Source: Pseudoduganella ginsengisoli (GTDB lineage: Bacteria; Pseudomonadota; Gammaproteobacteria; Burkholderiales; Burkholderiaceae_D). Taken from it: 64,000 nucleotides of DNA. Location: NCBI RefSeq assembly GCF_009720865.1, contig NZ_WNLA01000006.1, positions 1-64,000 on the forward strand. The letters are read 5' to 3'. The notes beneath the pieces were generated by a model. It searched no databases. It saw only the letters and a program-made list of their open reading frames with translations, and was not told where the DNA came from. The translations under genes and the position numbers were made by a program. Position 1 is the stretch's first letter; every line of letters begins with the position of its first letter. Positions 44,877-53,644 of the stretch are shown piece after piece.

Positions 44877-45251
44877 TTACCCATGGACCGGACAAGCCCT
44901 GCCGCTGCCGTCGTGCCACTGCCGGCAACCCAACCATTCCAGCGACTTGATTTCGCCATCAAAACCAAGCTGCCAGTAAGCGCGCAAATCACCGGCACCG
45001 GCAAACATCAACGGTGGCCGGCAGATGGCATCGCGGGCATCCTGCTCACCCAACCGCATTGCTTCCCATCCAGCGCAAAAGCGCAAGACCTCGGCCCTGC
45101 CTGCATCAAACATCGTCATCATCCGCGCGCCGGTGTGTAATACCCTGCTACGCAAACCACGAATCATGCCCTTCGGCCAGCGGGCCTTGAGCAACGCTTC
45201 ATCCGCTTCCCAAAACAAGGGGTCGGCAAAATCGTCCAGGTTGGAACACAT
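44877..45251 (-). CDS. Small element protein, paralogue set member C
   Basis: The protein has 124 residues. An N-terminal extension (MCSNLDDFADPLFWEADEAL) is followed by the shared core (AMRLGEQDARDAICRPPLMF, YWQLGFDGEIKSLEW) and the end CRQWHDGSGRACPVHG, matching member B in the last 16 positions except that one Cys is lost. GGAGG precedes the ATG. It is the first gene of the pair with member B, 56 bases apart. The leader motif at 45527 lies upstream. Confidence 0.58.
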   Translation of the reverse strand: MCSNLDDFADPLFWEADEALLKARWPKGMIRGLRSRVLHTGARMMTMFDAGRAEVLRFCAGWEAMRLGEQDARDAICRPPLMFAGAGDLRAYWQLGFDGEIKSLEWLGCRQWHDGSGRACPVHG

Positions 45252-45726
45252 GATGTACCTCCTTCTGTCAACAATGAAAAAAGGGAGCACGGTTCCCTGG
45301 CGGGAACCATGTCCCGCCACGCGCCACGCCGGCGCGACTGGGTTCATGCGCACAAGCGCAGAGAAAAAAGGCCCGTGATTCTCGCGAACCAGGGCCTCAA
45401 CCTGAAGAAGCAAATGAAAATGCTTCAGAGAGCGGAGCACAAGTGCCACGCAAACCTGTTGGAACTACTCAGTCCGACGCGCGGGGCGAAGGACAACGCG
45501 GGCATGAAAGCCAGCAATACGCAGACGGGTGACGACCGCAACGCCTTGGGTGAACCAAGGTCCAGGAAACACACCGCGATGGAGCGCACCTGGAGCAATG
45601 TAGGAGCGATTCCCACAATAAGCGTCTTCATCATTGCACCTGCCGCTCGTAATTTCAAGGATGCCGTCACATGCTGTTCACCGAAAAACCGACATAGCGA
45701 TCCCCGATCAGCTTCGCCATGCTGCC
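45252..45726. other. Non-coding leader with third copy of the shared motif
   Basis: No gene is supported. GGTTCCCTGGCGGGAACC at 45291-45308 can fold back, and on the minus strand T-runs follow a few bases later, so it could attenuate or terminate. GGGTGACGACCGCAACG at 45527-45543 is identical to 4334-4350 and nearly so to 48181-48197, with weaker similarity on both sides. This makes it a recurring regulatory or RNA element of the mobile DNA. Confidence 0.5.
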
Positions 45727-46392
45727 TTATCTTCCTCTATGCAGCCGGAACTCAAGCACGCGCTCCCGCACCAGCCGCAATAGCCGCTCGCCGCTGAGCA
45801 AGGCAATTCGCGCGGCATCCATTTGCGGATACAATGCGGCCCCGCTGCGCCCGGTATGCACGAACAGTCCACCGTCATACCCGCCGGCACCAATGACCTC
45901 GCCAAAGGCACAGACATGCGCCAGGCACACGTGCTGCCGGTAGCGCTTGGACTGCACCGCATACCAACCGCGGTCGGGCAGCCAAACGATACCGTCCACA
46001 CCACCGTCACCGCTATAGCGCCTGCCACGCAGCACCAACAGGCCAGCATCCTCCAGGGCCGACATCACTACTTCCTCGAACACCAGGGGATCGACGGCGC
46101 GCAGGTAGGCCAGGCAGCGGCCGGCGGCGTCGGGCTCCCGGAAGCCACGCACCGCGCGCAGCACCCGCCGCGAACGCTGCACGTTGCACAGGTGCCCCGG
46201 CAAGCTTGCCAGCCTGGCCGCGTTCAGCCAGCGCGAGAAGGAACGGATCGCCCAGCGGGAAAGCGCCCCGCCCCAGCGGCTAAAACGCGCGGCCCACGCG
46301 GCATCCCAGCCGGGCGGCTGCTGGCGGGCGGCACAAGGCGCGTTGCCGCCGTACCGTTGCCCCGCGCCACGACCGATATGCTCAGGCTTCAT
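45727..46392 (-). CDS. Mrr-like restriction endonuclease homologue, active site intact (copy 2)
   Basis: This 221-residue protein is homologous to 1893-2576. The nuclease core reads DPLVFEEVVMSALEDAG, YSGDGGVDGIVWLPDRG and YAVQSKRYRQHV, giving Asp and Gln-x-Lys, the Mrr_cat active site, all present. The first 90 residues are basic (AARFSRWGGALSRWAIRSF) and probably bind DNA. Its start lies 11 bases inside the integrase gene. A conserved small nuclease in an integrase module could protect the element or take part in its integration; this is inference. Confidence 0.72.
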   Translation of the reverse strand: MKPEHIGRGAGQRYGGNAPCAARQQPPGWDAAWAARFSRWGGALSRWAIRSFSRWLNAARLASLPGHLCNVQRSRRVLRAVRGFREPDAAGRCLAYLRAVDPLVFEEVVMSALEDAGLLVLRGRRYSGDGGVDGIVWLPDRGWYAVQSKRYRQHVCLAHVCAFGEVIGAGGYDGGLFVHTGRSGAALYPQMDAARIALLSGERLLRLVRERVLEFRLHRGR

Positions 46393-47419
46393 AATTACCC
46401 CCTGTGGCCCTACCAGCCTGACCTAAATAGGCTCGACTAATTGTCGGTCTGTGATGACCTAATTGTTCAGCCACCTGACGGTACGCATCAAGCCGCACCA
46501 CCGGATCGACCTCCGGGTCACCGCCACGCACCGGCGCGCGCACATGCGCGATCTCGAAATACAGGTCCGTGGCAAATTCATGGCGCAGGCCATGCGCCGT
46601 CACGCCCAGCCCGGCGCGCGAGATCCCGGCGTTGCGCACCACGTTGGAAAACAGGTCGAGCGACTGCCTGAGCGACAAGCCCGGCCGCCCCACATGGCCG
46701 AAATGCCCCTTGGTCAACTGCTGCGCATCATCCAGCGTCTGGCGCTGCACGTCATTGCGCACTGCCGTGTAACGCAGGCGTCCGCCTTTCGTGCCGCGCA
46801 CGATGCGCAGGAAGCTCACAAAACGCCGGGCGGAGGGATGGCCATCGGGCAGCGCATAGGCCGGCACTTGCGCCACGTGCGGGCGGAACATGATCGCTTC
46901 CTTGCGGCGCATGCCAAACGCCATCATCAGGCGCAACTGCAGGCCCACGTGCCGGTCCATCGCCTCTACCCGCCGCACCAGATCCTCGGCGGTAATGCCG
47001 TGCCCGTCCCAGGTGTTATCGCGCTGTGCGGCGTAGAGTCTTGTCACCAGCGCCGGATCGTCGACGTAAGCCGCCGCCCCTTGCACCAGACCCGGCTTGC
47101 CGATCCAGCCGGCGAACACGCGCAGGATCGACAGTTGCTGCTGGATGTACGCCGCACTGAACGGTTTTTCGCGCGCCTGCCCGCCCAGCAGCTGCTGAGC
47201 GGTCCAGCACTGCATCAGTGCCGCCACGTGGCGCTCGCCGATGTTTTGCGGGGCGACGTGGTAGCCCAGGTCGCGCAACTGGCGGAACATGCGAAACAGC
47301 GCCTGGCTGCGCGCATCACGCGTGCGGTGCGAAATAACCTTGTTGCGGACCGCGTGCATTTCATTGTGCTGGCCAATGATCTCGGCCAGTTGCGACTTCC
47401 AATCCACTTCATTGCCCAT
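46382..47419 (-). CDS. Tyrosine recombinase (integrase domain protein), copy 2
   Basis: This 345-residue protein is homologous along its whole length to 2566-3606 and carries the full catalytic set: FGMRRKEA, the Lys of RGTKGGR, AHGLRHEF, LGHHR and the Tyr of SRAYLG. It shares the long loop PVRGGDPEVDPVVRLD before the second His. The ATG at 47419 has AGGAGG nine bases ahead; the frame is open to 47836 without any site. The first residues (GNEVDWKSQLAEIIGQHNEM) match those of copy 1, which confirms the start. Confidence 0.82.
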   Translation of the reverse strand: MGNEVDWKSQLAEIIGQHNEMHAVRNKVISHRTRDARSQALFRMFRQLRDLGYHVAPQNIGERHVAALMQCWTAQQLLGGQAREKPFSAAYIQQQLSILRVFAGWIGKPGLVQGAAAYVDDPALVTRLYAAQRDNTWDGHGITAEDLVRRVEAMDRHVGLQLRLMMAFGMRRKEAIMFRPHVAQVPAYALPDGHPSARRFVSFLRIVRGTKGGRLRYTAVRNDVQRQTLDDAQQLTKGHFGHVGRPGLSLRQSLDLFSNVVRNAGISRAGLGVTAHGLRHEFATDLYFEIAHVRAPVRGGDPEVDPVVRLDAYRQVAEQLGHHRPTISRAYLGQAGRATGGNYEA

Positions 47420-48672
47420 GTGTGCCTCCTGTGTTGCTTGAACAGCGCGCAGGCGCGCGACAGCCAACGCCATTCGCATACGCCTATCGCCCGACGCGCG
47501 GGTACCCAGCGCCGCCACCGCCTGGCAAGCGCCCCTCATGACCTGTCCACCGATCCTGCCGTGCCGGCCGCGCAGGGCAAGTGCCGGGATGAACTTGAAC
47601 GAGGCCGGTTCCGGAAGCCGGGCCACGCTGGATAACGGGTTCGCTGTCAAGCCTGGTGTCGTAAAAATGAGTATGCACACGGGCAGTGAATTTCTCCTCC
47701 AGCACCGCGCCCCACCTCCTGGATGGACGGTGCCGCGCCTTGAACGCGGCAAGGGCATCACGCGGCGGCAATAGCCGCCAGAAACGTGCCCCCAACTCAC
47801 ACGGTTATCCTCGGCCCTACCACCAGGCCGCTTCATGTCGCCGTACGTACCAGGCTGACCGGCGCTTCTGCGGCGCCATCACAACCCGGCACCGCCTGCG
47901 CGGTGGCCATACGAGCTGAGTGGGGAATAATCATCACGGGAACGGTCTTGCCGTGCCCACGCCGCCGGACGTGCCGGCACGATCCATCACGCCGCGATGG
48001 CGTACTGCGCGCAGATGGCGTCAAGCGCCATGTCACGCATCCAGGGCGAAGCCGCCCGCAGTCTCAGGAAAAGATCGAAAAAGCGGCACCAGATGCCCGG
48101 CCTTCGTTGAAGGCGGCGCTGGTGCAATCGAAGAAGTACGACTCAAATGATGCAATCGGCATGGCCGACAATCAGCAGACGGGTTACGACCGCAACGGGC
48201 TATGACGCTGGCCAGCGCCGCATTCTGAACACGATGTTCAAGGAAGCGGGTCCTGACGGTGATCGCAGAATAGGCAGCGAAAATGGCGTTGTCAAGGCGC
48301 GCGAAAAACGAGAATTTGTAATTGAGGGCCAATTGATTTTGTAATCAAAAAGTCCCGCTGGTTTTCCCTATGACGCGCCACGACAGGCAAGCGCCTCTGA
48401 TTGTAGATCTTGAAGCGAACCCGCATTGATCGGAGTAAAACCGTCCAATCCAGGCGCCCACACTGCAACTGGGGAACTGCCCGGCACGGACCGCACGCCG
48501 GCCAACGGCGCCAAGGCCGTGCAATGCCTTGTCCAGAACTACTAGGCCAGTTCCACGGCAGGACCGCAGTCGTAGCTGGATCGAAAAGGGCGGCATATTC
48601 ACGCCGATTTCATGTGGTCGATGTCGCGTTCATCCTTTACGCTTCCGCCATCTTGGCTAAAAGGGGCGTGTC
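47420..48672. other. Non-coding leader of the integrase module, copy 2
   Basis: Homologue of 3607-4862. The 34-base block identical in both is at 47800-47833, with CGTACGTAC 8 bases on. The GGGTTACGACCGCAACG block is at 48181-48197, followed by a shared GATGTTCA-GGAAGCGGGTCC stretch. Frames across the blocks are broken by stops in one copy, so the sequence is kept for DNA or RNA function. It also contains whatever drives the PRTRC D gene at 48673. Confidence 0.55.
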
Positions 48673-49758
48673 ATGGAACCTGTGGTTCGGGCGGTGGATG
48701 TCGGTCGCGGCAACACGAAATTCGTCACCGCGGTCAGGAACGGCGAACTGCGCTGCGAGATGTTTCCGTCACAAGCGCATCCAGCCGAAGCCGCGCTGGA
48801 ACCGGAAGCCTGGGGCGCCAGGCGCAAGACTGTCGGCATACCGGTCGGTGGCCTGGTCTACGAGGTCGGCCCTGACGTTCATCTTGCCGCCGATGTTTTC
48901 AACGCGAACGTGCTGCAGCACGACCGCTACTGCGAGACACAGGAGTACCTAGCCCTACTGCTGGGCGCCCTGCACTACATGCAACTCGATCAGATCGATC
49001 TGCTGGTGGTCGGCTTGCCGGTCGCCACCTACAAGATCAAGCCGCTGGTGAACGCGCTGGAGCGCCGCCTGGCCGGCGAGCATGAACTGGGCAAGGGACG
49101 CCGGGTGAAAGTTCTGCGCGCCAAGGCGATCGCGCAGCCAGCCGGAGCACTGATGCATTATGGCCTCATGCAAAGCAAAGTGGCCCAATTGCGCAAGGAG
49201 CGCAGCCTGATCGTCGATCCTGGCCGGCGCACTTTCGACTGGCTAGTGACCCAGGGCATGCAGCAGATCGACAAGCGCAGTCATTCGGTCCCTCGCGGCA
49301 TGCACGATGTGCTGCACACCATCATCGAGGGCATCAGCCGCGCTACCGGCTCACACTACCGCGACTACGACACGGTCGATGTCGCACTGCGAACCGGAAG
49401 GAAGCCGGTAGTCTTCCAACATGAATATGACATGGCCCGCCATCTGCCGCTGGCCAGGAAGATTCCCGAACAAGCGATTGCCGAGATGCTGCACTATGTC
49501 GGCGATGCCAGCGACATCCGCAACATCATCCTGGTGGGCGGCGGAGCTTTCTTTTACCGGCATGCGCTCAAGGCCGCTTTCCCCAATCACGTCATTCACG
49601 AGCTCAAAGACCCGATCTTTGCCAACGTAAAAGGCTTCCAGCAGGCGGGGCTGGAACTGGCGCGCGCCATGCTCGGCACTGGAAACTCTGATATCAACCG
49701 CGCAGTCGATGTGGCGCAGCATGATGGGGGCGGCGATGACCAAGGCTTTGCGAATTAA
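48673..49758 (+). CDS. PRTRC system protein D, ParM/StbA-like actin homologue
   Basis: This 361-residue actin-fold ATPase is of the plasmid-segregation type and carries the name PRTRC D. Phosphate-1 is VDVGRGNTKF (8-17), phosphate-2 IVDPGRRTFDWL (near 177-188) and the adenosine motif ILVGGGAFF (near 290). It should polymerise and move or hold element copies at division. It is placed 8 kb from the rest of the cassette, after the second integrase module, which suggests the module was inserted into a once compact cassette. The next gene overlaps its end by 23 bases. Confidence 0.85.
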   Translation: MEPVVRAVDVGRGNTKFVTAVRNGELRCEMFPSQAHPAEAALEPEAWGARRKTVGIPVGGLVYEVGPDVHLAADVFNANVLQHDRYCETQEYLALLLGALHYMQLDQIDLLVVGLPVATYKIKPLVNALERRLAGEHELGKGRRVKVLRAKAIAQPAGALMHYGLMQSKVAQLRKERSLIVDPGRRTFDWLVTQGMQQIDKRSHSVPRGMHDVLHTIIEGISRATGSHYRDYDTVDVALRTGRKPVVFQHEYDMARHLPLARKIPEQAIAEMLHYVGDASDIRNIILVGGGAFFYRHALKAAFPNHVIHELKDPIFANVKGFQQAGLELARAMLGTGNSDINRAVDVAQHDGGGDDQGFAN

Positions 49759-49984
49759 CTTTGAACTTGACCGCGCCGATAACCCTCCACTTTATGACGA
49801 ACTGGCCAAATTCACCAAGGGGAGCAAACGGGCAGGCAGATTGAAGACTTTAGCCCATGCTGGTCTGATAGCCCAATTGCCGCCCGCGGAAACAACACCT
49901 ACTGTTTCCCCGGGGCAGCAGAGGCGCGATTACGATCCGACGTGTGCCGCGGCGACGATGGAACTCTTCGGCCCGCCCATTTAG
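49736..49984 (+). CDS. Small partner of the ParM-like protein (ParR/StbB-type by position)
   Basis: This 82-residue protein starts inside the ParM-like gene, as adaptor genes (ParR, StbB) usually do. RINFELDRADNPPLYDELAK then FTKGSKRAGRLKTLAHAGLI give a strand followed by helices that could be a ribbon-helix-helix fold. The tail is Pro/Thr-rich. GGGGGCGGCG precedes the ATG. The role rests on position and outline only. Confidence 0.5.
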   Translation: MTKALRINFELDRADNPPLYDELAKFTKGSKRAGRLKTLAHAGLIAQLPPAETTPTVSPGQQRRDYDPTCAAATMELFGPPI

Positions 49985-50110
49985 CCGGCAAAGAAATAAT
50001 GGCCATTTGCCGCACATCAAATCGCATGGTACTAGTCTCGCTAAGATCACATTGCCACTGAGCCACATATCTGCCAGCTGACATCATGTAGAAATCTTGG
50101 AGGGATGCGG

Positions 50111-51649
50111 ATGCATAACGAGTTTCGTCTGCCAGACCTGAACCATATCATGTCCCGCAGGACCACTGAGACGCGGCCGCGGCAGGGTAAGGACCGGCTG
50201 ATGTCCAGCCAGCGGCAACACGGCGCCATCGCCATCATGCTGGCTCTGTTGTTATTGATAATCCTTTGCATTTTCACATTCGCGTTGGACCTGCCGCAAC
50301 TGACGAACCGCAAGACCGAATTGCAAGGCATGGCGAATGCCGTAGCACTGTCCGCCGCCCGTGAACTGAACGGATCGGCATCGGGCGTGGGCAACGCCAT
50401 CGCCAAGGCTGCCAGCACCGCAGGGAGCTGGCAATACAGCTATCATAATCAGACTGTCGCGTGGAATGACAGTGCGCTGAAGTTCAGCTCCAGCGTCAAT
50501 GGCACATGGCTTGAAACGGGTGCGGCGCAATCCGCCCCCAATGGTCTGATCTATGCCAAAGTCGACACCGGTGAACTGGACGCGGCGCACGGCCGTGTAT
50601 TGCGCGTCCTCAGCCAGTTATTCTCCTCCAGCGGCGACAGCACTGCCAGCGTTCAGGCAACCGCCATCGCGGGCCGTCTGGCCATCAATATCACGCCGAT
50701 CGCACTGTGCGCGCAATCGCAGGTGCCAGCCGCCTCCCGCGCTAACCCAGGGCCGCCAGCCTACCAGGAGCTGGTCGAGTTCGGGTTCCGGCGCGGCGTC
50801 AGTTATGACCTGATGCAATTGAACCCTGCCGGAACGTCGCCCGACAATTTTGCCATCGATCCGTTTGCCATTCCTGGGACAATGGGATCGTCCGCCAACA
50901 CAGCGCCTGCCATGCTGGCACCGTTCGTCTGCGCAGGCGTTCTCGCCATGCCACGTATCACTGGCGGAACTATTACCGTCAGCCGGCCATTTCCGCTGGC
51001 GTCGCTGTACCATGAGCTCAACTCCCGCTTTGATCAGTACACCGGCAGTACGTGCGCCCCCGACGGCGCGCCACCTGACCGCAATATCAAATCCTACGTC
51101 TATACCGGCATCAACTGGATGAGTGCCACCCCCGGTGGGCAATCCGCTCAATCGACCTCCAGCGCAGGCAAACTTTGGACGATTGCCGACCCGCTTCCAG
51201 CTCCGGCGGGCAATACGGCGGCCATCTACGGACCTTTATGGGCCAATGCCCGGGCGGTTCCGTTCTCATCCTATACCGCCGGCGCCAGCGAACCGGCTAC
51301 CGGCTATACGCCCTTTGCCACGTCGACATGGTCGACCTTGTACAAACCAGGCTTGCCCAGCGCCAATGCCAGCTATCCGGGCGGCACGTCCACGCCGTAC
51401 AAGGCGACTGCCGGCACTAATTTCCTTGCCCCTTCGGTGCCGCACCAGCCAGGCGTCGCCAACCGCCGGATACTCAATGTGCCCCTGCTCTCCTGTCCGG
51501 TCGCTGGCGGGACGACCGTTGCCGCCAGCGTAATCGGGATTGGGAAATTTTTTATGACCGTGCCGGCCACCGCCACCAGTCTATACGCCGAATTCGCAGG
51601 AGCAGCCGAGGAACAAATGCTAGGCAGCCAGGTGGAGCTGATCCAATGA
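50111..51649 (+). CDS. TadG-like pilus assembly protein
   Basis: This 512-residue protein is anchored by one helix near the N-terminus (QHGAIAIMLALLLLIILCIF, about 37-56), followed by ALDLPQLTNRKTELQGMANA, the standard TadE/TadG-like opening, in which a short helix leads to a large exported domain. The remainder is Ser/Thr/Ala/Pro-rich, as in surface or minor pilin proteins. The ATG at 50111 has GGAGGG at good spacing; one at 50105 is too close. ATGA overlap couples it to the TadE-like gene. Confidence 0.75.
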   Translation: MHNEFRLPDLNHIMSRRTTETRPRQGKDRLMSSQRQHGAIAIMLALLLLIILCIFTFALDLPQLTNRKTELQGMANAVALSAARELNGSASGVGNAIAKAASTAGSWQYSYHNQTVAWNDSALKFSSSVNGTWLETGAAQSAPNGLIYAKVDTGELDAAHGRVLRVLSQLFSSSGDSTASVQATAIAGRLAINITPIALCAQSQVPAASRANPGPPAYQELVEFGFRRGVSYDLMQLNPAGTSPDNFAIDPFAIPGTMGSSANTAPAMLAPFVCAGVLAMPRITGGTITVSRPFPLASLYHELNSRFDQYTGSTCAPDGAPPDRNIKSYVYTGINWMSATPGGQSAQSTSSAGKLWTIADPLPAPAGNTAAIYGPLWANARAVPFSSYTAGASEPATGYTPFATSTWSTLYKPGLPSANASYPGGTSTPYKATAGTNFLAPSVPHQPGVANRRILNVPLLSCPVAGGTTVAASVIGIGKFFMTVPATATSLYAEFAGAAEEQMLGSQVELIQ

Positions 51650-52101
51650 AGCGGCGCCAACGCCCTCATCGACATCGCCAGCATGGCATCGCAGCCATTG
51701 AATTCGCACTGGTACTGCCACTACTGGTCCTGCTGCTCATCACGCCATTATATTTCGGTCGCATTATGTGGCACTACGCCGCCATACAAAAAGCGGCGCA
51801 AAATGGCACCGCTTTTCTCGCATCGATGCCGCTCGTCACCATGAAAGATCCAAACAAGGTTGGATACGCAACGCAGCTGACTGAAAATATCGTACGGGCA
51901 CACCTGGATGAACTCAACCCAGGGACAATTCCAATTTCTGTCGACGTTCAGTGTAACGGCATCCATTGCAATGGCCAGACCACGCCAACGACGGTCAGGG
52001 TAGTCGTCCAGGCGACGGTGCAGGACATTTTCTTTCCAGCGTCCGAACTAATGGATATCGTCATTACCGGCGAAGCCAGCGTTAGCTACCTGGGGAAATA
52101 A
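51646..52101 (+). CDS. TadE-like minor pseudopilin, first copy
   Basis: This 151-residue protein begins with RQHGIAAIEFALVLPLLVLL, the TadE signature with Glu after the short leader and a following membrane helix, then an exported domain with two cysteines (VQCNGIHCNG) that may form a disulfide. TadE proteins help build Flp-type pili. The start overlaps the TadG-like stop. No prepilin peptidase, secretin or Tad ATPase is in the window, so assembly would rely on genes elsewhere. Confidence 0.8.
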   Translation: MKRRQRPHRHRQHGIAAIEFALVLPLLVLLLITPLYFGRIMWHYAAIQKAAQNGTAFLASMPLVTMKDPNKVGYATQLTENIVRAHLDELNPGTIPISVDVQCNGIHCNGQTTPTTVRVVVQATVQDIFFPASELMDIVITGEASVSYLGK

Positions 52102-52106
52102 CAGCG

Positions 52107-52691
52107 ATGCGAGCGAATAGCCTTCAATTTCGGCAGGCCGGCGCTACCGTCGTCGAGTTGGCGCTGGTTTTGCCTGTATTTTTGCTGTTTGTATTTGGCG
52201 TCATGGAGCTGGCGCGCATGCTCTACATGATCAATATTTTGCAGGAGGTGACACGCCGGGCCGCCAATGCCGCGGCGGTTGCCGATTTCAGCAGCGCCGC
52301 AACGATGGAAGCCATCCGCAGGGCGGCGGTATTTGATGATATCTCCGGGCAATTGCCGCTGGGCGTTCCCATTACCGCCGCGCACGTGCGGATCGATTAT
52401 CTGTCGATCACACGCGACACCAGTGGCCAGATGAGCGATGAGCCGATACCCACCGGCAGCCTTCCGGCAAGTCCGGCGCGTAACAATGTCAACTGCATCC
52501 AAAGCGCCTACGGCGACAACTGCATCCGCTTGGTACGATCCAGGATCTGCGATCCGAACAATGCCAGCGCCTGTGACGCTGTCCAATACCAGCCGCTTTT
52601 CCCGATTGTCACCTTCTCTTTCGGCTTGAGCAGGTCCACGACGATCGTGCCTGCCGAACGGTTAGGCTTGGTGGCCGGCGACACGCCATGA
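52107..52691 (+). CDS. TadE-like minor pseudopilin, second copy
   Basis: This 194-residue protein has the signature QAGATVVELALVLPVFLLFV and ARMLYMINILQEVTRRAANA, then an exported domain with cysteines at NCIQSAYGDNCIRL and ICDPNNASACD. It follows the first TadE-like gene after five bases. The trio is probably one transcript. It is followed by IS debris, so genes that once came next may be lost. Confidence 0.8.
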   Translation: MRANSLQFRQAGATVVELALVLPVFLLFVFGVMELARMLYMINILQEVTRRAANAAAVADFSSAATMEAIRRAAVFDDISGQLPLGVPITAAHVRIDYLSITRDTSGQMSDEPIPTGSLPASPARNNVNCIQSAYGDNCIRLVRSRICDPNNASACDAVQYQPLFPIVTFSFGLSRSTTIVPAERLGLVAGDTP

Positions 52692-52852
52692 CCTCGCGCG
52701 CACAGCGCCGAAAACCACCTGTAGCACTTTGCGGCAATTTCCTCTCCAGTTCTGCATATCTTATTATCGTCGACAACGAGGTCGGCGCCGACAACGGCCA
52801 AATCATCGTCACCAGTGGCGCGCTCACTGGGCGGCGTTGTGTAGACTGATTA

Positions 52853-53386
52853 GGGACACTGAAATAGCCCCCTGAATCGCCAGGCACAGTCTATGCGCTA
52901 TCTTTACGACTAGGAGTAAGACTGTGCATATGACTAAGAACAAGCAAACCGAGCCATGGCCTGCCCGGCGAGCCTGTACGCGATATGTTGATTGAAGCCG
53001 TTGAAGCGCGCTTTGGTGACGTCAAAGTCGACGATGGAGTCGAGCTGGAATTCCTGAGCGATAATGGCGGCGCTTTTCGCGCCAACGATACGCATGCCCT
53101 GGTCCGAGAACTGGGCATCAAGCCAATCCGTACGCCAGTGTGTAGGCCGCAGTCCAACGGAATGGCCGAAAGCTTCGTGAACACGTTTAAACGCGATTAC
53201 GTCAGCCGCATGGACCGCAGCAGCGCCGAGATCGTGCTACGGCAGATGCCTGCAGCGTCCGGCGTTTAAGCACTTTAACGAGATTCATCCGCATTCATCC
53301 TTGCGCTACAAGTCGACAAGCATGTTTCGGGAAGAACTAATGCGCCGAGCTCAGATCGGGGCTAATCAAGCAATAGGTTGTGTCCG
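52853..53386 (+). mobile_element. Decayed IS3-family element
   Basis: MTKNKQ at 52929 looks like the start of an OrfA, but it runs at once into the last part of an OrfB: GEPVRDMLIEAVEARFG, FLSDNGGAF with the DDE-region Asp, GIKPIRTPVCRPQSNGMAES and FKRDYV. A frameshift near 53255 separates this from the true ending FNEIHPHSSLRYKS. The middle of the element is therefore deleted and the rest is dead. GGGACAC near 52853 and GTGTCCG near 53380 may be its worn terminal repeats. Confidence 0.7.
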
Positions 53387-53644
53387 GGAATGCCGGGGCA
53401 AGATTACGATTGCGCTTCAGCTCATACTTCATATATCGATTGAATGCACGGTCAAGAAATTCAGCGCGACCTAGCAGTATGCCAGCCGATATCCTGTCGA
53501 AATGAAGTGTACTGTCAATAGCCCCTATGGCTGCAACTGCCGTAGTGTTTGAACAGTAGCTATACCATTCGTGAACAACTTAGCTGGCCACGAAGCTGCA
53601 GCACGCACGAAACTTGGGCAGAGTGAGCATGCGTTCACAAATCT

